From the NCBI RefSeq assembly GCF_965137335.1, contig NZ_CBCRZD010000001.1: 64,000 nt of DNA; one strand, given 5' to 3'. How positions within the stretch are numbered: position 1 is the first letter of the stretch; the number at the start of each line of letters is the position of its first letter. The position numbers and the translations under genes are program-made. Source of the DNA: Empedobacter stercoris. GTDB taxonomy: Bacteria; Bacteroidota; Bacteroidia; Flavobacteriales; Weeksellaceae. The notes beneath the pieces were generated by a model, which saw only the letters and a program-made list of their open reading frames with translations, was not told the origin of the DNA and did no database searches. Positions 17,538 through 26,415 of the stretch are shown here, piece by piece.

Positions 17538-18341
17538 CTATTTTCCTTTATACGGACTTGCGTTGTAATAAGCAATTGCTGTTGGTAATGATTCTTTAAT
17601 TTTCGAAATACGTGTTGCATCAGAAGGGTGAGTACTCAAAAATTCTGAAACTTCAGCGTTTCCACTTTTTGCTGCCATACGTTCCCAAAAAGGAATTGCT
17701 TGGGAAGGATCATAACCAGCCATAGCCATTAAATATAACCCTGTAACATCAGCATCTAACTCCATCTTACGAGAATAATTTAACAACCCAACTTGTGCAC
17801 CTACAGGATATAATTGTTCAAAAACTTTTGCATATTCTGCGTTTCCAATGGATCCTCCAACTATTTGTCCTAAACCTTGTGCTGCCATTTGCTGAGAAGC
17901 TTGCTCCGCACTATGTCCAGCCAAAGCGTGACCAATTTCGTGACCTAACACAACCGCTAAACCTGTTGCATCCTTCGTTACAGGTAAAATTCCCGAATAA
18001 ACTGCAACTTTACCTCCAGGCATACACCAAGCATTTACTTCATTCGCTTGTAATAATGTAAATTGCCACTGATAACCTTGCAATTGAGACGAAATTCCTT
18101 TCTGTTGATAATATTTTTCTGCTGCATATTTTAAACGGTCTCCAACGGTTTGAACCATTTTTGCATCAGTTGTACCTGTGATTACTTTTCCTTCTTTTAA
18201 TACTTTATCATATTGTGTAAAAGCAGTTGGCATTAATTCTGCATTTGAGACTAATGATAATGATTTTCTTCCTGTGACAGGATTTGTAGCACATGAAGCT
18301 AATACTAAAGCTCCTGCTACAGTTAAAATTATTTTTTTCAT
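17538..18341 (-). CDS. M48 family metallopeptidase, lipoprotein
   Basis: 267 aa starting MKKIILTVAG with lipobox LASC (Cys17). The zinc site HEIGH gives His134 and His138, with the downstream ligand in KMELDADVTG. The family includes periplasmic LoiP/BepA-type proteases that watch over outer-membrane proteins such as LptD, so a quality-control role in the envelope is plausible. A longer frame starting at 18380 exists, but it would overlap mutS and bury the signal peptide; the start at 18341 lies 10 nt after the mutS stop, indicating co-transcription. Confidence 0.9.
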   Translation of the reverse strand: MKKIILTVAGALVLASCATNPVTGRKSLSLVSNAELMPTAFTQYDKVLKEGKVITGTTDAKMVQTVGDRLKYAAEKYYQQKGISSQLQGYQWQFTLLQANEVNAWCMPGGKVAVYSGILPVTKDATGLAVVLGHEIGHALAGHSAEQASQQMAAQGLGQIVGGSIGNAEYAKVFEQLYPVGAQVGLLNYSRKMELDADVTGLYLMAMAGYDPSQAIPFWERMAAKSGNAEVSEFLSTHPSDATRISKIKESLPTAIAYYNASPYKGK

Positions 18342-18351
18342 ATTTTTAAGT

Positions 18352-20943
18352 TTATTTACCGAGTTTCTTTTTAATTTCATTCAGTTTCATCAATGCTTCA
18401 ACAGGTGTTAAAGTATTAATATCTGTGTTCATAATCTCTTCACGAATCGATTCTAAAATTGGATCATCCAACTGAAAGAAACTTAACTGCATATTATCTT
18501 GCGTTATTTTCTCCGTTTTATTGGAAATTCCTTCATCTGTTTTGGTCGCTTCTAAAACTTTCAACACATCATTGGCTCTATCCACCACTCGTTTTGGCAT
18601 CCCCGCCATTTTAGCAACATGTATACCAAAACTATGCTCGCTTCCCCCAGGAACTAATTTTCTCAAAAATAAAATCGTATCTTTTGTTTCTTTAATACTA
18701 ACATTAAAATTCTTGATACGTTCCATTGATTTCGACATTTCATTTAATTCATGGTAATGCGTTGCAAATAATGTTTTTGGTTTCAACGCACTTTGATGTA
18801 AAAATTCTGCAATTGCCCATGCAATCGAAATTCCATCGTACGTTGAAGTTCCTCGACCAATTTCATCCAACAAAATCAAACTTCGTTCCGAAATGTTATT
18901 TAAGATACTTGCTGTTTCATTCATTTCGACCATAAACGTAGATTCGCCTGAAGAAATATTATCTGAAGCTCCAACTCGCGTAAAAACTTTATCTATTATA
19001 CCTAATTCAGCAGCTTGTGCTGGAACAAAACTTCCCATTTGCGCCATCAAGACTATCAACGCTGTTTGACGTAAAAGTGCCGATTTACCAGACATATTGG
19101 GTCCAGTAATCATAATAATTTGTTGATTCTCTGAATTTAACTCAACATTATTCGATACATATTGTTCTCCAATTGGTAATTGTTGTTCAATAACTGCATG
19201 GCGACCTTCTTTTATATTTAATTCAAAACCATCATTAAGAGAAGGTTTGGAATACGAATTCTTTTCCGCAATTTCTGCAAAAGTGGATAGAACATCTAAA
19301 AAAGCAATGGCTTTTGCTATTTGTTGAATAGGTAAAAGTTTGGTAATAATTTCTTGTAGAAGATCAATAAACAACTGATTTTCGATGGCTAAAATTTTCT
19401 CTTCTGCACCTAAAATCTGTGTTTCATATTCTTTTAATTCTTCCGTGATATAGCGTTCTGCATTGACCAATGTTTGCTTTCGAATCCATTCGTCCGGTAC
19501 CTTATCTTTGTGTGTATTTCGAACTTCGATATAATATCCAAATACATTATTAAACGCAATTTTCAACGATGAAATTCCAGTTCGTTCTGTTTCACGTTGA
19601 CACATCTGATCTAAAAAATCTTTTCCAGAAAATTGAATTTTACGTAAGCGATCCAATTCTTCCGAAACACCTTCTCGAATTACATTTCCTTTGACAATCT
19701 GATGAGGGGGTTCGTCTGTAAGCGAATCGAAAATCTTTTGAGTCAATTTTTCAATTGGTTCGATTCGTCTAAATAAATCTGATACTTCTTTGATATTCGA
19801 TTGTTCAGCAACCTCTTTTATATCTTCCGAAATTTTCAAACTTTGCGCCAATTGCAATAATTGTCGTGGCGTAATTTTACCAGTTGAAACTTTTCCAGCT
19901 AATCGTTCTAAATCTGTTAATTGAGCCAATTTTTCACGCAAATCATAACGTAAATCACCAAATTTATAGAAATATTCGACAATATTTTGACGACGTTGAA
20001 TCGATTTTAAATCTTTCAAAACCATCACCATCCAACGATTTAGCAAACGTGCACCCATTGGTGTTTTGGTATCATCTAAAATATTCAGTAACGTAACTCC
20101 TTTTGGATGTGGTGAATAAACCAACTCAAGATTGCGAATGGTAAAGGGATCCATCCACACAAAATTCTCTTGATTAAGGCGTTGGATTGAAGTAATATGT
20201 TGAATTTCGAAATGATGCGTATCATCTAAATAAGCTAAAATCGCACCTGCTGAAATGATTCCTTCTTTTAGATCTTCGATTCCAAAACCTTTCAAATTCT
20301 TTGTTTTGAATAAACTTGTTAGTTTATCAATCGCAAAATCATATTGAAAAGCCCAATCATCTAATAAAAATTTACTTTTGACATCAGAAAAATTATATTT
20401 GACCCGTTTTTGATAAATGACTTCACTTGGACGAAACGATTGAATAATTTTCGCAACCTGATCTTCTTGACCTTCTGAAACCAAAAATTCTCCTGTCGAA
20501 ACATCTAATAAAGCAATTCCAAACGATTTTGAACCTTCGTGTACAGCCATCAAAAAGTTATTCGATTTTGAAGACAGCACCTCATCTTGCAACGCCACAC
20601 CAGGCGTGATTAATTCGGTTACACCACGTTTTACAATTCCCTTTACCGTTTTAGGATCTTCGAGCTGATCACAGATTGCTACACGTAATCCCGCTTTTAC
20701 CAATTTTGGTAAATAGGTATTTAAACTATGATGCGGAAAACCAGCTAATTCACTATTATCAGAACCGTTAGCACGTTTTGTTAGCACAATATCTAAAATA
20801 CGCGAAGCACGCACTGCATCTTCTCCAAATGTTTCGTAAAAATCTCCAACTCTGAATAATAACATCGCATCAGGATATTTCGCCTTGATTTGATTATACT
20901 GCTTCATAAGTGGAGTTTCCTTATTCTTTACTACTTTTGTCAA
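18352..20943 (-). CDS. mutS: DNA mismatch repair protein MutS
   Basis: 863 aa mismatch sensor and ATPase. The mismatch-reading Phe-x-Glu motif is at GDFYETF (Phe35-Tyr36-Glu37), and the ABC ATPase shows GPNMSGKSALLRQ, the STFMVEM signature and LLDEIGRGTSTYDG. The reading frame begins with TTG. The sequence KETPLMKQYN before the first ATG (residue 13) is a block I recall from other flavobacterial MutS N-termini, which favours TTG as the true start. Its partner mutL lies at the far end of this window. It is divergent from the TrmH-type gene, with only 44 nt between start codons. Confidence 0.96.
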   Translation of the reverse strand: MTKVVKNKETPLMKQYNQIKAKYPDAMLLFRVGDFYETFGEDAVRASRILDIVLTKRANGSDNSELAGFPHHSLNTYLPKLVKAGLRVAICDQLEDPKTVKGIVKRGVTELITPGVALQDEVLSSKSNNFLMAVHEGSKSFGIALLDVSTGEFLVSEGQEDQVAKIIQSFRPSEVIYQKRVKYNFSDVKSKFLLDDWAFQYDFAIDKLTSLFKTKNLKGFGIEDLKEGIISAGAILAYLDDTHHFEIQHITSIQRLNQENFVWMDPFTIRNLELVYSPHPKGVTLLNILDDTKTPMGARLLNRWMVMVLKDLKSIQRRQNIVEYFYKFGDLRYDLREKLAQLTDLERLAGKVSTGKITPRQLLQLAQSLKISEDIKEVAEQSNIKEVSDLFRRIEPIEKLTQKIFDSLTDEPPHQIVKGNVIREGVSEELDRLRKIQFSGKDFLDQMCQRETERTGISSLKIAFNNVFGYYIEVRNTHKDKVPDEWIRKQTLVNAERYITEELKEYETQILGAEEKILAIENQLFIDLLQEIITKLLPIQQIAKAIAFLDVLSTFAEIAEKNSYSKPSLNDGFELNIKEGRHAVIEQQLPIGEQYVSNNVELNSENQQIIMITGPNMSGKSALLRQTALIVLMAQMGSFVPAQAAELGIIDKVFTRVGASDNISSGESTFMVEMNETASILNNISERSLILLDEIGRGTSTYDGISIAWAIAEFLHQSALKPKTLFATHYHELNEMSKSMERIKNFNVSIKETKDTILFLRKLVPGGSEHSFGIHVAKMAGMPKRVVDRANDVLKVLEATKTDEGISNKTEKITQDNMQLSFFQLDDPILESIREEIMNTDINTLTPVEALMKLNEIKKKLGK

Positions 20944-20987
20944 ATTATTATAACTTTTGAACAGCTAAGTTAGTCAAAAACGAAGTG

Positions 20988-21518
20988 ATGAGAAAACTAA
21001 AATTAGATGAATTAGGTCGAGTTTCGACCGAAGAATATAAAGAAATAGAAAAAAATCCGATTGTTGTTGTTTTGGATAATGTAAGGAGTATGCACAATGT
21101 TGGGGCAGTTTTTAGAACATCAGATGCTTTTTTGATTGATAAAATTTATTTGTGTGGAATTACGGCAACACCTCCACATAAAGAAATTCATAAAACAGCA
21201 ATTGGTGCAGAAAACTCAGTAGATTGGGAATATGTAAAAGATTCGAATGAATTGGTTGCCAAACTAAAAGAAGAAGGTTATCAAATTGTAACAATTGAAC
21301 AAACAGAAGGTTCAGTTTTATTGAATGAATTTGAAATTGATCAATCTCAGAAATATGCAATTATCATGGGAAATGAAGTGGATGGTGTACAACAATCTAT
21401 CATTGACCAATGTGATACATGTATTGAAATTCCGCAATCTGGTACAAAACATTCGTTAAATGTTTCGGTTTGTACTGGAATTATTTTATGGAAATGGTAT
21501 GAAGGATTTATGAAATAG
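20988..21518 (+). CDS. TrmH/SpoU-family RNA 2'-O-methyltransferase
   Basis: 176 aa SPOUT enzyme methylating a ribose 2'-OH in tRNA or rRNA. Motif 1 is LDNVRSMHNVGAVFRT, motif 2 IIMGNEVDGV and motif 3 IEIPQSGTKHSLNVSV, which together form the trefoil-knot SAM site. It lacks an N-terminal RNA-binding domain, so it is of the minimal TrmL/TrmH class; the target nucleotide is not predictable. A GTG codon three bases upstream (20985) is an alternative start; I prefer the ATG. Confidence 0.9.
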   Translation: MRKLKLDELGRVSTEEYKEIEKNPIVVVLDNVRSMHNVGAVFRTSDAFLIDKIYLCGITATPPHKEIHKTAIGAENSVDWEYVKDSNELVAKLKEEGYQIVTIEQTEGSVLLNEFEIDQSQKYAIIMGNEVDGVQQSIIDQCDTCIEIPQSGTKHSLNVSVCTGIILWKWYEGFMK

Positions 21519-21535
21519 TTAAGCGTTAAGCGAAA

Positions 21536-21573
21536 ATAAAAACTCCAAATTTCATAAAATTTGGAGTTTTTTA
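21536..21573. terminator. Bidirectional terminator between the methyltransferase and GNAT genes
   Basis: Palindrome built on AAACTCCAAATTT / AAATTTGGAGTTT with A-tract and T-tract flanks. It serves the plus-strand methyltransferase gene and the convergent minus-strand GNAT gene. Confidence 0.88.
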
Positions 21574-21578
21574 TTATT

Positions 21579-22031
21579 TTAAAAATTAACTGAAACATTA
21601 ATCCATTCTGGATCAAAATCAGCGTTGTATTTTTTATAGAAATTGATTGCAGGCTCATTCCAATCTAAAACTTGCCAAACCATTCCATGATAATTATTCG
21701 CTTTTCCGTAAACAATTAACTCATCCAATAATAATTTACCAATTCCAGAACCTCGCATTTTTTCGGTCACAATTAAATCTTCCAAATACAATCTACGTCC
21801 TTTCCATGTTGAATAACGATCATAATGCAACGCAATTCCCTCTACATTTCCATCAACTTCTGCTACCAAAGATCCCCAAACTGGTTTTTCTCCAAAGCCA
21901 CATTCCTCCATTTCTTCTAAAGTTACTGTAACTTCTTCAGGTGCTTTTTCATATAAAGCCAATTCGTGAATTAACTCTAAAATTCGAGGACAATCTTCTT
22001 TTCTTGCCTCTCGTATTGTTACATTTATCAT
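21579..22031 (-). CDS. GNAT N-acetyltransferase, diamine/thialysine acetyltransferase-like
   Basis: 150 aa. The acetyl-CoA-binding motif is VTEKMRGSGIGKLLLDEL. The blocks STWKGRRLYLEDL and WQVLDWNEPAINFYKK closely resemble eukaryotic spermidine/spermine and thialysine acetyltransferases (SSAT family), so an amino group on a small amine is the likely acceptor. Substrate not provable from sequence. It stands next to the dNTPase gene (74-nt gap, same strand) but without functional linkage. Confidence 0.85.
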   Translation of the reverse strand: MINVTIREARKEDCPRILELIHELALYEKAPEEVTVTLEEMEECGFGEKPVWGSLVAEVDGNVEGIALHYDRYSTWKGRRLYLEDLIVTEKMRGSGIGKLLLDELIVYGKANNYHGMVWQVLDWNEPAINFYKKYNADFDPEWINVSVNF

Positions 22032-22105
22032 TGTTGTGTACTATTTAATTGTATCTTTTTTTGATTCTTCGAGAAGTTCAGAATTAAAAACTTCTAACTT
22101 AGTAC

Positions 22106-23473
22106 TTATATCGTCATTCCTATTTCTATTCCTTTTATGCGACGATATAACTCTGTTGCATAATTATCCGTCATTCCTGAAACATAATCTAAGATTCCCA
22201 TCACTTTTTGATATTTAGTTCCTTTTTCATACAAAAATTGAGTAGGAACCAAACGTAAAGCTTTTTTCTCGAATGTCTTTCGTTCTTTTTCGTCTTTTAA
22301 GATTGGAGGAATAAATTGAGAAAGTAATTCTGACATGACATTATAACCTGCATTCTCAATCTCTAAAACTGAACGATGATTGTAAATATTTTCGAATGAA
22401 AAACGTTGAATTTCGTCCAAAACTCGTTTAGTTACTTGTTCTGTTTCATTTTTAATTACATCTAACAATGCCGTTTTAAATTCACCTTTTACAATTTGAT
22501 CAAAATTATTTTGATAGACCTCAACCGATTTTTGTGTCAATAGGTTAATTGATTTTGCACGTAAATAAGCTATTCGATCATTTTTATCTGAAATCGATTT
22601 CAATGTATTTTTCGTTTTATCAATTTGGGATGGATCTAATGATTCAACCAAATTCAAGAATAATTTTCGACATTTATCGTGATCAATAATACCTAAGCGT
22701 TGCGAATCTTCTACATCTATTATCGAGTAACAAATATCATCAGCCGCTTCTACCAGCCACACAAAAGGATGACGCTTGTAAATAATAGGCGAATCTTGTT
22801 CCAAAATCATATTTGTTTTTTCAGCAATTGTTCGAAAGGCTTCTTTTTGCGCCTGAAAAAAACCAAACTTTTTACGATGCAATTGACTTTTATCTTTCGC
22901 TACAGATTCGCATGGATATTTTGCGATCGCCGCCAAAGTAGAATAGGTTAAACGTAAACCGCCTTCCGACTTTCCGTTCTGTTGTTGTGTCAAGATTCGG
23001 ATTGCATTTGCGTTACCTTCAAAATTAATTAAATCAGTCCATTCTGCTTCAGTAAAATATTTTTTCAATTCAACTTCATGACGGTCAAAATACGATGCAA
23101 TTGCATCTTCTCCAGAATGTCCAAAAGCTGGATTTCCGATGTCATGACACAAACATGCAGCCGAAATCACATCGTGAATACTATAATTGTAAAATTCATG
23201 CGATTCATTCGTTAAATCATAATTTTCTGAAACAAATTTCCCAACCAAATTTCCCATCGAACGACCAACAGACGAAACCTCTAACGAATGCGTCAATCGA
23301 TTGTGTACAAAAACACTTCCCGGCAAAGGAAAAACTTGCGTTTTATTCTGTAAACGACGAAAGGCAGACGAAAAAATAATGCGGTCATAATCGCGCTGAT
23401 AGGCTGATCGTGCATCCGAAGTATCGTTTGTATTGCTACGCTGATTGGTGTAAATATGATTTAGAAGTTCCAT
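22106..23473 (-). CDS. dgt: dGTPase-like dNTP triphosphohydrolase
   Basis: Hydrolyses dNTPs to the deoxynucleoside and triphosphate, lowering the dNTP pool. 455 aa HD-domain enzyme: first ligand in HNRLTHSLEVSSVGRS (His62), the HD pair His110-Asp111 in LCHDIGNPAFGHSGEDA, and a later conserved acidic region AADDICYSIIDVED. The opening RSAYQRDYDRIIFSSAFRRLQNKTQV is characteristic of the dGTPase group. Related enzymes also protect against phage by depleting dNTPs, but nothing around it suggests a defence locus. Confidence 0.92.
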   Translation of the reverse strand: MELLNHIYTNQRSNTNDTSDARSAYQRDYDRIIFSSAFRRLQNKTQVFPLPGSVFVHNRLTHSLEVSSVGRSMGNLVGKFVSENYDLTNESHEFYNYSIHDVISAACLCHDIGNPAFGHSGEDAIASYFDRHEVELKKYFTEAEWTDLINFEGNANAIRILTQQQNGKSEGGLRLTYSTLAAIAKYPCESVAKDKSQLHRKKFGFFQAQKEAFRTIAEKTNMILEQDSPIIYKRHPFVWLVEAADDICYSIIDVEDSQRLGIIDHDKCRKLFLNLVESLDPSQIDKTKNTLKSISDKNDRIAYLRAKSINLLTQKSVEVYQNNFDQIVKGEFKTALLDVIKNETEQVTKRVLDEIQRFSFENIYNHRSVLEIENAGYNVMSELLSQFIPPILKDEKERKTFEKKALRLVPTQFLYEKGTKYQKVMGILDYVSGMTDNYATELYRRIKGIEIGMTI

Positions 23474-23516
23474 AAACTGATTTAGAAAACGAATTTAACG
23501 AATAATGTTCAGTCAC

Positions 23517-23548
23517 AAAAAAATCCGAACGGTTTCGTTCGGATTTTT
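23517..23548 (-). terminator. Terminator after the 110-aa gene
   Basis: Stem AAAAATCCGAACG / CGTTCGGATTTTT (about 23519-23531 and 23536-23548) just past the stop at 23553 on the minus strand. Confidence 0.85.
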
Positions 23549-23552
23549 GATT

Positions 23553-23885
23553 TTATTCGTAAAATTTTAAAAGATATTTCATACTTTCTGTAATATATTC
23601 ATCTTGAAGAAAATTTGGTTCGTTAAAATTTAAATCAAACTTATATTGAACAGCTAATTGCTTTAGAATTTCAATTTCAGCTTTGATTTCTCCTTCAAAC
23701 CAATTATCCCAAGCAAATAAAATTATTTTTCCATTTTTAGCTAATTTGTAAAAGTCAAAATCAATTGATTTGTCAAAAACTTCATTATCATATTCGCATA
23801 CAATTTTCCATTTATCTTTTACTAATTCATTAATAATTAAATAAAAAATATCAGTTTCAATATTTGTAATAATTTTAAAGTTCAT
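23553..23885 (-). CDS. Hypothetical protein, 110 aa, arginine-free
   Basis: I do not recognise the family. The protein is rich in Lys, Glu, Asp, Phe, Ile and Leu, acidic overall, has no signal peptide or membrane helix, and contains no arginine or histidine. Two tryptophans lie in LFAWDNWFEGEI, which looks like the conserved core. Very low GC and the amino-acid bias fit an AT-rich accessory gene. It starts 17 nt after the TPM gene stop, so it is likely the last cistron of the LemA-TPM-TPM operon, with a good terminator behind it. Confidence 0.6.
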   Translation of the reverse strand: MNFKIITNIETDIFYLIINELVKDKWKIVCEYDNEVFDKSIDFDFYKLAKNGKIILFAWDNWFEGEIKAEIEILKQLAVQYKFDLNFNEPNFLQDEYITESMKYLLKFYE

Positions 23886-23902
23886 TAATTAAAATAACTT
23901 CT

Positions 23903-24721
23903 CTACCAACTTCCAGATGCTCCACCGCCTCCGAAGCTTCCTCCTCCGAAACCACCAAAGCCTCCGCCTCCACCAGAAGAGCCACCCCAAGAACTTCCTC
24001 CTGAGCCAAAACCTCCACTACCGAAAACAGAACTTCCAGTGTTCATAATAATAATGTCATCTAACAGACTTCGTTTGCCACCATTTCCTCCATTTCCATT
24101 ATTATTTCCTCCTTTACCTTTTGACATCATAATAAAGATAAAGATGAAAAATCCAATAACAAAAATAAGAACAAACCAATCCATTTCGGGTTCATTAGAT
24201 TTTGGTTTATCTTGTTTATATTGTCCTGCAAATGCTTTAAAAATAGAATTAACTCCAGCATTTATTCCACCAGCGTAATCACCTTTTTTGAAATAAGGAA
24301 TAATCACTTGATCGATTATGGATTTATTGACACTTGGAGGTAAATAAATTTGAGCTGAATATCCCGTTCTGATAGTAATCTTACGATCTTTTTCACTCAA
24401 CACAATAACAACTCCGTTGTCTTTACCTTTTGTTCCAACACCCCAATTTTCTCCAATTTCATTTGCAAACGTCTCCAAGGGATAACCATCCAAAGACTCT
24501 ACTGTTAAGACCAAAATTTGAGTTGAAGTAGAGTCGTTATACGCTACCAATTTTCGTTCTAAATCATTCAATTGCATTGCATCAAAAACGTGTGCATAAT
24601 CCTGCACTAACTTTTTTGGTGGATTTTTCATCTTAACCAATTCATCTGGTGTCTGCCCAAAAACGGTTAAAATTGAAAAGAAAAATGTTAGAAAAAAATA
24701 TTTAATTGTAGCTAATTTCAT
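23903..24721 (-). CDS. TPM domain protein with membrane anchor and glycine-rich tail
   Basis: 272 aa from the ATG at 24721. Signal peptide 1-22 (ends LTVFGQ), TPM domain about 35-165 with the family motifs DYAHVFD, VESLDGYPLETFANE, WGVGTKGKDNGVVI and ITIRTGYS, one transmembrane segment (182-199), then a tail of Gly/Ser/Trp ending GGGGASGSW. That tail is typical of bacterial TPM (YgcG-like) proteins. Family members in plants are thylakoid phosphatases; the bacterial role is unsettled. The start overlaps the preceding TPM gene by 20 nt. A longer frame reaching 24799 lies inside that gene and would displace the signal peptide. Confidence 0.85.
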   Translation of the reverse strand: MKLATIKYFFLTFFFSILTVFGQTPDELVKMKNPPKKLVQDYAHVFDAMQLNDLERKLVAYNDSTSTQILVLTVESLDGYPLETFANEIGENWGVGTKGKDNGVVIVLSEKDRKITIRTGYSAQIYLPPSVNKSIIDQVIIPYFKKGDYAGGINAGVNSIFKAFAGQYKQDKPKSNEPEMDWFVLIFVIGFFIFIFIMMSKGKGGNNNGNGGNGGKRSLLDDIIIMNTGSSVFGSGGFGSGGSSWGGSSGGGGGFGGFGGGSFGGGGASGSW

Positions 24722-25142
24722 CTGAAAGTTCATTTGTATCATCCTCTTGATAAGGAAAATATTTTTTAAGTGCTTTGCCTGTTTTTTTAATTCCTTCACA
24801 AAGGCCTTTTGTATAATTTTCTTTTTTGAAATGTTTGATAACTTCTTCTTTTATATCATCCCAAAAATCATCAGGTGTTACTTTATCAATTCCCTCATCG
24901 CCGATAATTGTAAAATTATGATCGGTTGGAGAAACATGGAATAAAACACCATTTCTGTTTTTTGTTTTATACATTTCTAATCTTTCGAAAACCTCTAAAG
25001 CTTTATCAAAATGATTTGGAGAAGATTCGAATTCAATATGAATTCGAATCTCACCACTTGTATTTTTCTCCGCTTTTTGAATGGCTTCGATTATTTTTTT
25101 TTCATCTTTTGAAGAAAGAAATTGATGTTTCTTTTTTCCCAT
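24702..25142 (-). CDS. Cytoplasmic TPM domain protein
   Basis: 146 aa with a second, soluble TPM domain: EKNTSGEIRIHIEFES, RNGVLFHVSPTDHNFTIIGDEGIDKVTP and FWDDIKEEVIKHFKKENYTKGLCEGI. It lacks signal peptide and membrane helix, so it should sit in the cytoplasm, opposite the membrane-anchored paralogue. Encoded 15 nt after LemA and overlapping the next TPM gene, so the three are one operon. The LemA-TPM-TPM arrangement recurs in Bacteroidota; the joint function is not established. Confidence 0.85.
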   Translation of the reverse strand: MGKKKHQFLSSKDEKKIIEAIQKAEKNTSGEIRIHIEFESSPNHFDKALEVFERLEMYKTKNRNGVLFHVSPTDHNFTIIGDEGIDKVTPDDFWDDIKEEVIKHFKKENYTKGLCEGIKKTGKALKKYFPYQEDDTNELSDEISYN

Positions 25143-25157
25143 AGTGATGATTTTTTA

Positions 25158-25769
25158 TTATTTAGAAAAATCTATTGTAGGAGCATTTTCAGTTCCTGCC
25201 GCAGCTTCGAAATATCCTTTCTCTGTAAAACCAACAATTCCAGCCATCATATTCGTTGGGAATGTTTTAATTTTAGTATTATACACTTTTGCTGCTTCGT
25301 TGTATTTTTTTCTTTCGAATAAAACTTCTTGTTCCATACTTTCAATAGAAGCTTGTAAATTAGTAAATCCTGTTACAGCTTTTAACTCTGGGTATCTTTC
25401 TACAGATACCAATAAACGGCTTAATGTAGATCCTAATTGATCTTGCGCAGCTTGGAATTTAGAAATATTTTCTTGTGTTAATTGATTTGGATCATCAATT
25501 TTTATTTGATTTGATGTTGCTTTTGCACGTGCATCTATAACAGCAGTTAATGTTTCTTTTTCGTAATTCGCAGCACCTTTTACAGTTCCAACTAACTGAT
25601 TGACTAAGTCTGAACGTTTTTGGTATGTATTTTCTACGTTCGACCATTGCGATTTTACATTTTCTTGCATAGGTACTAATCCGTTATAAACAGACATTAA
25701 CCATAGTCCAATAATTACAATTATTCCAACTAAAGCTCCACCTCCAATAAGACATCCTTTGTTTTTCAT
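25158..25769 (-). CDS. lemA: LemA family protein
   Basis: 203 aa. A single N-terminal membrane helix (about 10-27) is followed by the LemA helical-bundle signature YNGLVPMQENVKSQWSNVEN and YQKRSDLVNQLV, later EKKYNEAAKVYN-like FERKKYNEAAKVYN and IKTFPTNMMAGIVGF. LemA proteins are periplasmic or cytosolic coiled bundles of unknown function. First gene of the LemA-TPM-TPM operon. Confidence 0.93.
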   Translation of the reverse strand: MKNKGCLIGGGALVGIIVIIGLWLMSVYNGLVPMQENVKSQWSNVENTYQKRSDLVNQLVGTVKGAANYEKETLTAVIDARAKATSNQIKIDDPNQLTQENISKFQAAQDQLGSTLSRLLVSVERYPELKAVTGFTNLQASIESMEQEVLFERKKYNEAAKVYNTKIKTFPTNMMAGIVGFTEKGYFEAAAGTENAPTIDFSK

Positions 25770-25823
25770 AGTTATTTTTTATTTATTAATATGTAAAAAT
25801 AGTATTTTTTCAACAATCTTTTA

Positions 25824-25860
25824 TCAAAAATAAAGCCGAGCTTTTAAGCAAACTCGGCGA
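25824..25860 (-). terminator. Terminator after the 155-aa conserved protein gene
   Basis: On the minus strand a GCCGAG-containing stem (25853-25858 / 25835-25840) is followed by a T-rich run (25834 down to 25824). Confidence 0.75.
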
Positions 25861-25884
25861 AGATATTTTCTACTATTTTAAGGC

Positions 25885-26352
25885 TTAATTTAGTAATGTT
25901 TTAGCCCAACTTTGTTCGATAGGTAATAACCAATTTTGTTTAAAATCGTGTAAAGAAGAAACACCATTATTGAAAACGTTTACATTTTTAATAGCACCTT
26001 CTTTTACTTTTTGTTTAAAATTCGGTAATTTTTCGATGAAGATTTCTTCCTCATTTTCGTAAGAAACTAACATACGGTTTAATAAATCAAACGAATAAGC
26101 AGCATCTATTTCGCGTATTAATTTCGTCAACTTATCAATTGAGCATCCACTTGCAGTTGCTTGATTTTCGTCTACTGCAACTACAATAAATTGATCATAC
26201 GGTAAAACAAAATCAGCTAAAAGTTCAGCTCCATGTGCATTCCAATCTGCAATAAAAGTATTTAATTTTGTTGTAATAACTTCTTTTTCTATTGCCGAGA
26301 ATTTACGATTGGCTTGAAAAATCCAAATTCTTGATTCGTCTGCTAAATTCAT
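25885..26352 (-). CDS. Conserved flavobacterial protein of unknown function (155 aa)
   Basis: The start SRIWIFQANRKFSAIEKEVI and the central DQFIVVAVDENQATASGCSIDKLTKLI are features of a family found across Flavobacteriia that I recall being labelled 'ABC transporter ATPase'. No Walker A, Walker B or ABC signature is present here, so that name is not supported. The conserved GCSID segment with a lone Cys after ATAS suggests a functional site. It has its own terminator. In relatives it tends to lie close to the Fe-S protein genes that here sit 1-3 kb upstream (recollection, not checked). Confidence 0.7.
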   Translation of the reverse strand: MNLADESRIWIFQANRKFSAIEKEVITTKLNTFIADWNAHGAELLADFVLPYDQFIVVAVDENQATASGCSIDKLTKLIREIDAAYSFDLLNRMLVSYENEEEIFIEKLPNFKQKVKEGAIKNVNVFNNGVSSLHDFKQNWLLPIEQSWAKTLLN

Positions 26353-26415
26353 TTTCTCTTCATTTAAAATTTGTATTCAAAGTTACGAAATTATTTTAGC
26401 TAATGAGCAAAAAGC

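Noticed and set aside
18342..18380. Longer start for the M48 peptidase
   Set aside because: It would overlap mutS and place a lipoprotein signal internally; the ATG at 18341 restores a normal signal peptide.
22106..23473. dNTPase as part of a phage-defence system
   Set aside because: Related enzymes do act in defence, but here it is surrounded by core genes with no partner of a known defence type.
23903..24040. Possible tandem repeat in the Gly-rich region
   Set aside because: The repeat encodes the glycine-rich tail that is common in bacterial TPM proteins; it is not a separate repeat element.
24039..24278. Proline/phenylalanine-rich frame opposite the TPM tail
   Set aside because: It mirrors the Gly-rich low-complexity end of the TPM protein and has no independent support.
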